From: JAWXCH01 sp034440595
Lineage (GTDB): Bacteria; Planctomycetota; Planctomycetia; Pirellulales; JALHPA01
Reading direction: 5' to 3'
Length of the DNA: 39,891 bases
NCBI GenBank assembly: GCA_034440595.1
Contig: JAWXCH010000219.1
Coordinates: forward strand, 1-39,891
A program made the translations under genes and the position numbers. The notes below the pieces were generated by a model. The model searched no databases. It was not told where the DNA came from and saw only the letters and a list, made by a program, of their open reading frames with translations. Positions 34,443-39,891 of the stretch are shown piece by piece (positions within the stretch are counted from its first letter, which is position 1; each line of letters starts with the position of its first letter).

Positions 34443-35408
34443 CTAGCCCACGGTTGGAGCCACCGATTGCGAACGCGACGGCAGCAGCCATTCTGGCGGC
34501 ATAAACGCCAACCCGGCGGTGAAGATCAGCAGCGTAAAGCTCAGCATGCCGCTCATCAGTCCGATGCCCACCCAGACTGGCAACGACAGTACCAACAGGA
34601 GTGGCCGCGCCAGGCGATTCCAAATCAAGATTGCGAATGCCAGTTCAAAGATCACGAATCCAAGCGTCAGAAAGTTTAGTAAGTAGGGGTACTGGTGAAT
34701 CCAGGTGAAATCCACATAGGCGGATTCTGGTTTTCCGATGAATCCCCAGAGAGCAACCCCTGTCCACCAGGTATCGCCGCGCAACTGAGCAATTGCTGAT
34801 GCGACGAGAATAAGCGTCGTATGGACTTGAATCAACCGCAGCGCGACGGTGCTCCAGCTCGATCCTCCCTCGCGTACTTGGATCTGCGGACTGGTTCCCG
34901 CAGCAGTTTTGCGATCGCGAAGCAACCGGTCCAGCGAGAATTGCGCTCCGGCTGAGCCGATGCATAAATAAAACATTAGCATGGTCAGAATGTCGTCGAC
35001 CGGGCGGGACAACATCGGTGCGCGCCACAGCAGGGACACCACCCAGACAAAGGCCAGCACCGAAAAGATTCTTGTATAGAATCCGACTGTGGCCAGCACG
35101 ATGAAGACCAGCCCGATCCAGTAGGTGGCCCACAAATTTCCCAGCGTGTTAGCATGGTCAAAGATCGAAAAATAGGTCCGGCCGCCGACAAACTGTTCAG
35201 TAGCCGCAACTGAAAAGAGTCCGTCTGGTCCGAACCAACCCTCCAAGTCCGGGTAGTACGATAAGTACCACCAGATTGCCGACAGCCCGGTCAGGATGCG
35301 AATCATTCCGAGTACACGACCATCGCTGGGTGTGAACCAGAATCGATTCCAGCCGCGGCCAAATTCTTGAACCAGCGTCTGCGAGTAGCTAATGCAAGCG
35401 TTGCTCAT
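34443..35408 (-). CDS. HTTM (vitamin K-dependent gamma-carboxylase-like) domain membrane protein
   Basis: A 321-residue inner-membrane protein with about six to eight hydrophobic segments. The N-terminal WNRFWFTPSDGRVLGMIRI, with WFGPDGLF soon after, is the characteristic beginning of HTTM-domain proteins. This family is related to the membrane part of vitamin K-dependent gamma-glutamyl carboxylase. The bacterial role is not established and I do not assign a reaction. A short hydrophilic loop (RLLRDRKTAAGTSPQIQVRE) splits the helices. The ATG at 35408 lies five bases after the stop of the upstream partner gene, so the two form an operon and probably act together in the membrane. Confidence 0.82.
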   Translation of the reverse strand: MSNACISYSQTLVQEFGRGWNRFWFTPSDGRVLGMIRILTGLSAIWWYLSYYPDLEGWFGPDGLFSVAATEQFVGGRTYFSIFDHANTLGNLWATYWIGLVFIVLATVGFYTRIFSVLAFVWVVSLLWRAPMLSRPVDDILTMLMFYLCIGSAGAQFSLDRLLRDRKTAAGTSPQIQVREGGSSWSTVALRLIQVHTTLILVASAIAQLRGDTWWTGVALWGFIGKPESAYVDFTWIHQYPYLLNFLTLGFVIFELAFAILIWNRLARPLLLVLSLPVWVGIGLMSGMLSFTLLIFTAGLAFMPPEWLLPSRSQSVAPTVG

Positions 35409-35413
35409 GATCT

Positions 35414-36253
35414 TTAGGACTTCTTGTCCGATGGATTGGAATTCGATGGAACGGCAGGAGGCGAGGCTGGAAACAATGGCGCACTGCCCGGTACACCAAT
35501 TGGGTTGTCGAGCAAACCGCCTGGTGTTATGGCTCCTGGTGGATTGATTCGCGGATTGGTTCCCGGCAAACGATCATTCGCACCACCGGTCGCTGCCGGA
35601 GGCTTGACGATAGGCACAACATCGCGTGCCTCGCCTTTCTTTGAGTATTGAGGCAACTCGATACCTGGCAAATATTGGATAGTTGCATCCAGCACCTTAT
35701 CGACCTGCCGTTTCTGATTCAGACCCTGTAGTCCGACCAGATCCAAACGGATTGGATAGGTCCGGTTGACGATGAACTCCAATTGTTTAGCACTGTGCTG
35801 CTTCAAGAGTTGACCGCCGACCATGGTTGGCAACAGTGCCTCTTGCGCGGGATTTTCAACCATCTGAGCGATTTGCCATGCCAATCGCTGATATCGCTCG
35901 CGGCGGTGTCCCAGGCCAACTTCTTGCGGAGGAAGTAAAATGGCCTCGCCTCGCGGTTGACCATTCTCCATAACCTGAATAGCCAGGCTATGATCGTAGT
36001 CCGACGGCACACCGTACGTCAGGTGATAGTCGTAGGGATGATTGAACCAAATTAGGTTCAAATAAGGGGCCATAACCGACCTGAGCCTCGCCACCAGTTC
36101 CGAGCCGAATGGAGTGGCTCCACTAGACGATGTGAGAAACACCAAGCTCAGCGCAAATAGATGGATAAATATCAGGAGCGACGCAAACGTCCGCACCAGT
36201 TCCGAAGGAAGCCGTGCGTCGGATGACAATGCTGATCTGTCGTTGTCGATCAT
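35414..36253 (-). CDS. Single-span membrane protein, partner of the HTTM protein
   Basis: A 279-residue protein with one N-terminal membrane helix (TFASLLIFIHLFALSLVFL), so most of it is extracytoplasmic. The middle region (about 55-200; NHPYDYHLTYGVPSDYDHSL, then LPPQEVGLGHRRERYQRLAW) resembles the soluble part found beside HTTM proteins. The last 70 residues are Pro/Gly/Asn-rich and disordered-looking (TGGANDRLPGTNPRINPPGA). Similar pairing of an HTTM protein with such a partner is my reason for linking function; no catalytic motif is seen. The ATG at 36253 is used and the stop is five bases before the HTTM start. Confidence 0.75.
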   Translation of the reverse strand: MIDNDRSALSSDARLPSELVRTFASLLIFIHLFALSLVFLTSSSGATPFGSELVARLRSVMAPYLNLIWFNHPYDYHLTYGVPSDYDHSLAIQVMENGQPRGEAILLPPQEVGLGHRRERYQRLAWQIAQMVENPAQEALLPTMVGGQLLKQHSAKQLEFIVNRTYPIRLDLVGLQGLNQKRQVDKVLDATIQYLPGIELPQYSKKGEARDVVPIVKPPAATGGANDRLPGTNPRINPPGAITPGGLLDNPIGVPGSAPLFPASPPAVPSNSNPSDKKS

Positions 36254-36618
36254 GCGATAGAAAAACTAAACGACGGTGTACCGGCGATCCTTGCGAAATC
36301 AAAACGGCATCCTTCTCCGTCGCGACCCTCCTACGAATCGACCTGTCAAGGTGACAAACTCGAACCTCTCTTCCCTGGACTGCGCAGCCGTAATATTCAA
36401 CGGTAAAGTTACAACCCGACCTTTCGACCCGTCAGAATGCCAAACCGTGTCAACTACATGGCGATAACCGGGCAGGTCAGTCCATCTCGTTACCGGTTTT
36501 TCCGCCTGCGCTGGCAAACATCGACGATCATCCCTCTTCAGTTCGATGGATAATAGAATAGATCGCGGCCGTTTCTGTACCGGCCGGCGAGCCGAGGCAC
36601 CAATTTACCCCTTGCGCT
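36254..36618. other. Intergenic region between divergent genes, with a doubtful short ORF
   Basis: 365 bases between the HTTM partner gene (leftward) and the beta-helix protein gene (rightward). A 72-codon minus-strand frame (36299-36517, TTG start) has protein-like composition (HVVDTVWHSDGSKG, then RVVTLPLNITAAQ). It has no ATG or clear ribosome binding site, so I leave it uncalled. Promoters for both flanking genes are expected here; none is clear. Confidence 0.3.
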
Positions 36619-37557
36619 ATGTCAACATTACGTCGGACCACTTTTCGACTGCTGCTGGCCAGCCAGGTGCTGCTAGGCATCTCTGCTTTGTCTGGTAGCG
36701 TGGCACTGGCCAGCGACTGGTATGTCGACAATCTCAACGGCGACGATCTCTGGGGGGGCACTGAAGCGGAAGTTGGTGCCCCGAATGGCCCGACACGCAC
36801 GATCGCTAAAGTGCTGCGGATGGCGCAAAACGGTGACCGTATTGTTCTGATGAACAATGAAGGGCAACCGTATCGCGAAAGCATCAGCCTGGTCGGCAGC
36901 CGCCATAGCGGAACGGAGACCTTTCCTTTCATCGTTGAAGGAAATGGCGCCACCTTGGCCGGTACGGTGGCAGTCCCTGATCAGTGGGAGCCGGTCAAAG
37001 GGGATCTGTTCCGCATTCGGATGCAAAAGCTGCAGTTTCAGCAACTCTTCCTAAATCGCAAACCGGCCAAACAACTGGAGTCGGACAGTCGTTCGACCAC
37101 TCCTGCTAATTTACAACCGCTCCAGTGGCTGCTTCGCGATGGTTACATGTACTTTCGCGTCGAGCCAAGTAAGTTGCCACATGAGTACCTGCCGACTTAC
37201 GCCGAGCTGTCGACTGGAATCACTCTCTACAAAGTGCAGCATGTTATCATTCGCGATCTGACCATCGAAGGCTTTCAGATCGACGGCATCCAGGTACATG
37301 ATGCCGGCCCGGTGTTGCTCGATGGTCTGGTCGCTCGCGGTAACGGACGCAGTGGCATAGCAGTTGTTGGCGCTTCCCGCGCAACTATCGATGCCTGCCT
37401 GCTGGGTGACAACGGTCGCAGCCAGATTCTGGTACAGATCCCGGCACGGGCGACCGTTGAGAATAGCGACGTCATCAACCAGGGTGCTCCACAGTGGCTG
37501 AACGAGGGTGGCAAATTGTCTGTGGATGGAAAGCTCGTCCCAACAACCGCGAAATAA
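36619..37557 (+). CDS. Exported right-handed beta-helix protein
   Basis: A 312-residue secreted protein. The signal peptide (LLLASQVLLGISALSGSVAL, cleavage likely near ALAS) precedes DWYVDNLNGDD. The segment PTRTIAKVLRMAQNGDRIVL is the usual opening turn of pectate-lyase-like parallel beta-helices. Repeating turns follow: VIIRDLTIEGFQIDGIQVHD, PVLLDGLVARGNGRSGI and TIDACLLGDNGRSQILV. No complete polysaccharide-lyase active site is evident, so enzyme activity is uncertain. A carbohydrate-binding or surface role is equally possible. The opening motif is similar in style to the ectodomain of the kinase at 10684. The start is the ATG at 36619. The gene is convergent with the flippase-like gene. 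Confidence 0.8.
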   Translation: MSTLRRTTFRLLLASQVLLGISALSGSVALASDWYVDNLNGDDLWGGTEAEVGAPNGPTRTIAKVLRMAQNGDRIVLMNNEGQPYRESISLVGSRHSGTETFPFIVEGNGATLAGTVAVPDQWEPVKGDLFRIRMQKLQFQQLFLNRKPAKQLESDSRSTTPANLQPLQWLLRDGYMYFRVEPSKLPHEYLPTYAELSTGITLYKVQHVIIRDLTIEGFQIDGIQVHDAGPVLLDGLVARGNGRSGIAVVGASRATIDACLLGDNGRSQILVQIPARATVENSDVINQGAPQWLNEGGKLSVDGKLVPTTAK

Positions 37558-37579
37558 TCCACTGCTAAGTATCTTTGGC

Positions 37580-38641
37580 TTAGTGCGGCAGCCCTTCGGT
37601 TTCCGCCTCTGCCTCGCGCATGACCTCGGCCACCTCTTTTCGATTGCCGACATAGACTATGGCACTGACCAGCGCTGTAGCGATCGTAATGAGCCGATAG
37701 CCAAAGGCGACGAGCAAACCTTGTCCGGTAGTCGTCCCGGAGATCTTGCGATACAGCATTTCCAATACCCACTCAAACGCACCCAGCCCCTGCCCAGGAA
37801 GCGGCAAGATCGCCGTCAGCATCGCTAGCGGCACGATAATCAGATGATCCACCAGGCTTGGCGGATCTGTCAGAATCGCCAGCGCCGTGGTGCGAATCGT
37901 ACAAGCCAATAAGAACTGCGCCCCGATCCCCAGCAATATCGACAAGAAGACTGCTTTCCAATTGCGGCGATAAGCCTCCACCGCCAGGAACAGCGGGCGG
38001 ATAATCTTGCCAATGCGTGGGATGCGCTCAACCTGCGACTCCAGCCGCGCGCCGACGCCGCTCATCACCAGCAGCAAACAGACGGTGCCGATCCCCAAGC
38101 AGGCAAATACCGACTGACAGAGAACATCTAGCCCCAAACTGGTCGACTTGTCCCAGGTGTTGGTAAACAAAATTGCCACCGTCGCCACCAGAAACAGCGA
38201 GTACAATCCCAGAATACGATCAACAATCACCGTGGCTGCCGCCGCCGCACGGCGTGTCGGTTGTTCGCGCGCGACAAAGAAAGCCCGCAACAGATCGCCT
38301 CCGACTGCTCCCAGCGAAATGAAGGTGAGCAGGTAACCGAGAATTCCCAGCCTGAGCGCGGCATTCCAAGTGAACGGGATATCCAGCGACCGGACCAGCC
38401 AGTACCAGCGGACGATCGCCACGAGCTGAGCAGCCAGAAAAAACAAGAACGCTAATCCGAGCAGCCGCCAATCCTTGGGCCCGTTCCAGAGCTGGTAGAG
38501 CGCGTCCTGCTGCGCAGCGTCGTACAGCAGGTACGCGACAATGCCGAGGGGGATCCCCCAGCGCAGCAAATTCACCAGAACCTTGTACAAAGAATACTCC
38601 CCTGGCAGTCGATAAGCTCGTATGCGTTCTAGGTTTGACAC
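37580..38641 (-). CDS. YbhN/lysylphosphatidylglycerol synthase transmembrane-type (flippase-like) protein
   Basis: A 353-residue polytopic membrane protein with about seven to eight helices. It matches the LPG synthase TM-domain/UPF0104 group, which includes the membrane part of MprF and YbhN and is implicated in lipid flipping. Characteristic stretches are SLGAVGGDLLRAFFVAREQP after the second helix block, and LPLPGQGLGAFEWVLEMLY near the C-terminus (the PGG/LG-like motif of the family). No catalytic lysyl-transfer domain is attached. The GTG at 38641 opens the longest frame but has no Shine-Dalgarno. A TTG at 38590 with GGGGAG six bases upstream would remove 17 residues and may be the true start. 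The lipid substrate is unknown. Confidence 0.85.
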   Translation of the reverse strand: MSNLERIRAYRLPGEYSLYKVLVNLLRWGIPLGIVAYLLYDAAQQDALYQLWNGPKDWRLLGLAFLFFLAAQLVAIVRWYWLVRSLDIPFTWNAALRLGILGYLLTFISLGAVGGDLLRAFFVAREQPTRRAAAAATVIVDRILGLYSLFLVATVAILFTNTWDKSTSLGLDVLCQSVFACLGIGTVCLLLVMSGVGARLESQVERIPRIGKIIRPLFLAVEAYRRNWKAVFLSILLGIGAQFLLACTIRTTALAILTDPPSLVDHLIIVPLAMLTAILPLPGQGLGAFEWVLEMLYRKISGTTTGQGLLVAFGYRLITIATALVSAIVYVGNRKEVAEVMREAEAETEGLPH

Positions 38642-38883
38642 ATCTTTGTGTCAGGGCTTGAACGATAACTGTATCTGCTGGCACGGTCAACGCTCCTTGA
38701 CAGTGCAGCGTCCGACTGATAATTTCCTAGTTGCGTACCGCAGATTGTGGGCACAATTTGTGCTAGGCTGAAATGCGGTAAGTGTTTTCACTATAGGAGT
38801 TTACAGCGGTAATTGCGGTTCGGTTGCTTTCCAGTACCGAACCAATCACACCGCACCATCATAGTTTAGATTACAGACAATTC
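38642..38883. promoter_or_regulatory. Region upstream of tRNA-Ala with promoter and inverted repeat candidates
   Basis: A perfect TTGACA -35 lies at 38697-38702, with GATAAT at 38718-38723 (a 15-base spacer, slightly short); it could drive the tRNA. An 8-bp perfect inverted repeat, GGTTCGGT (38817-38824) and ACCGAACC (38836-38843), lies between the promoter and the tRNA. No ORF is credible here. Confidence 0.4.
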
Positions 38884-38956
<73 letters not shown>

Positions 38957-38968
38957 GTCACTTAAAAG

Positions 38969-39002
38969 AGGCCTTTGACGCATCCCGTCAGAGGCCTTTT
39001 TT
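38969..39002 (+). terminator. Intrinsic terminator of the tRNA gene
   Basis: AGGCCTTTGACG (38969-38980) pairs with CGTCAGAGGCCT (38986-38997) with one wobble around a 5-base loop. A T-tract follows to 39002. It begins 13 bases after the tRNA. A-residues upstream make it potentially bidirectional. Confidence 0.85.
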
Positions 39003-39148
39003 CGTAGAGATCCTGTACCCAAGTATCCCGGGTCTGTAGCAATTTCTCCGGTTTCACGCTCTCATCAAAAGTCTGCACGTTTTTCCAGTATGCTTTAGTC
39101 ACATAGGCTCCCGTAGGCAAAAGAATGCCACATCTCCAAGGTACTTCC

Positions 39149-39817
39149 ATGCTCCGGCAATCCATAACCAGCGGCGCGTTAGCAACAGTTATTCTATTCG
39201 CGGTTGGTTGCTCTACTGAAGGCACTGGCAATGCCGCAAACGGTCAGGACAAAGATCCTCCCCCCGCAGTCCCATTGCATCAGGCAGAGATCATCCGCCG
39301 CATTGATCTGCGTAAGCTGCCGTTCATGGAAGGGAACTCACGGCACAGCGCGACGATTGCCACCTACGGATTTTCGATGGAAGCCTCCAGCGGCAAGACG
39401 CCAGCCGATGCGATGGCATTTATGGACAAAATATTGAAGGAAAAAGGCTGCGAGCGATTCGCGTCGCGCGACTTTGATCTGGAAGATCCCAAATACGGTT
39501 CCCGCTTGTACCAGCATGGCGATTTAGTGTTGCTGGCAAATTGCGGGACTAGCCGCGGAACCAATGGACCAGACCTGAACACTAGTATCACCGTGGTTGG
39601 CAACTTTGATGTCCGTGCTGTGCCTGTCCCCGATAAGTCAACGCGAAAGAATGCCAGCCCGACATCGGCGCAGTTGGAAAGCGAGCAAGAGATACTGGAA
39701 CTGCGAAAGTTCTATACCGAGGCGATGAAGAAACTCGGTTGGCACGCGTATCGCGATTACATACCAGGGATTGAGATATCGGTCGAAGACCAACTAGTGC
39801 GTTTGCAAGTGAATTGA
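39149..39817 (+). CDS. Putative lipoprotein of unknown function
   Basis: A 222-residue exported lipoprotein. The signal (MLRQSITSGALATVILFAVG, with Cys21 directly after) contains the lipobox AVGC, so it should be lipidated and anchored to a membrane. The mature part starts with a Gly/Asn/Pro-rich linker. It then has a mixed alpha/beta domain with IATYGFSMEASSGKTPADAM, a helix (KILKEKGCERF), a strand region (SITVVGNFDVRAV) and a C-terminal helix (FYTEAMKKLGWHAY). I recognise no catalytic motif. AAGG eight bases before the ATG at 39149 supports this start over an in-frame ATG at 39125. The stop is immediately followed by a probable group II intron start. Confidence 0.78.
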   Translation: MLRQSITSGALATVILFAVGCSTEGTGNAANGQDKDPPPAVPLHQAEIIRRIDLRKLPFMEGNSRHSATIATYGFSMEASSGKTPADAMAFMDKILKEKGCERFASRDFDLEDPKYGSRLYQHGDLVLLANCGTSRGTNGPDLNTSITVVGNFDVRAVPVPDKSTRKNASPTSAQLESEQEILELRKFYTEAMKKLGWHAYRDYIPGIEISVEDQLVRLQVN

Positions 39818-39891
39818 ATCAGCAGGGTGGAAGTCCCTGTCGGGGTAAGGTTTGTACTCCGTAACTGAACGTAACTGCGTTCCTGTGAAGG
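39818..39891 (+). mobile_element. Probable 5' end of a group II intron, cut by the window edge
   Basis: The last 74 bases resemble the start of bacterial group II introns. A CAGGG/CCCTG hairpin encloses the TGGAAGT loop (39823-39839), and a segment reading CCGTAACTGAACGTAACTGC follows, typical of domain I. The intron body, its reverse transcriptase/maturase and domain V would lie beyond the window, so this rests on pattern recognition alone. Confidence 0.45.

Overview
The window looks like a chromosomal segment from a planctomycete, probably of the Pirellulales type. This is inference from gene content. It carries an LPS-export ATPase (so an outer membrane), PEP-CTERM proteins, a membrane-anchored Ser/Thr kinase with a beta-helix ectodomain, Tat-signal sugar isomerase-like and beta-helix exported proteins, an oversized signal peptidase I with an inserted zinc ribbon, and giant exported proteins. 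GC is moderate, GTG/TTG starts occur, and many genes lack a clear Shine-Dalgarno. Most genes look like ordinary chromosomal housekeeping or lineage-specific genes. No phage, plasmid, integron or CRISPR array is visible. The only mobile-element trace is a probable group II intron 5' end at the right edge.

Layout. 1-1548: two branched-chain amino-acid-type ABC ATPases (livG, cut by the left edge, and livF). 1566-4276 (minus): an MFS transporter and the ribosome-assembly GTPase rsgA. 4535-5289 (minus): a PEP-CTERM protein whose signal peptide and mature part lie in different frames, followed by a clear terminator. 5290-6071: a long gene-free stretch. 6072-8658: signal peptidase I, then lptB. 8804-9736 (minus) and 9923-10513: a Tat-exported TIM-barrel protein and, divergently, a flavin-reductase-like protein. 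10684-13695: the receptor-like Ser/Thr kinase. 14003-18572: a small exported CxxCH protein, a histone-deacetylase-family hydrolase, an Nramp-related transporter and an exported HExxH peptidase. 18770-19822: an RsmC-like rRNA methyltransferase flanked on both sides by palindromic REP-like elements. 19944-20753 (minus): an intact PEP-CTERM protein.

21008-32234 (minus) is the most unusual part: two adjacent genes encoding 1265 and about 2466 residues. By eye they contain three copies of one architecture (signal peptide, beta-rich exported modules, then C-terminal membrane helices). The larger protein looks like a head-to-tail fusion of two units, with a second signal-peptide-like segment in its middle. 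I recognise no described family for it. It is my best candidate for an undescribed cell-envelope system.

32347-33431 (minus): an inositol-monophosphatase-family enzyme, possibly coupled to a small upstream ORF. 33371-34415: a promoter, a leader ending in a strong intrinsic terminator, and a conserved-looking unknown gene directly behind it. 34443-36253 (minus): an HTTM-domain membrane protein and its tightly linked membrane partner. 36619-37557: an exported beta-helix protein. 37580-38641 (minus): a YbhN/LPG-synthase-type flippase-like membrane protein. 38884-38956: tRNA-Ala(GGC) with its own terminator. 39149-39817: a lipoprotein. From 39818: a probable group II intron start that runs off the window.
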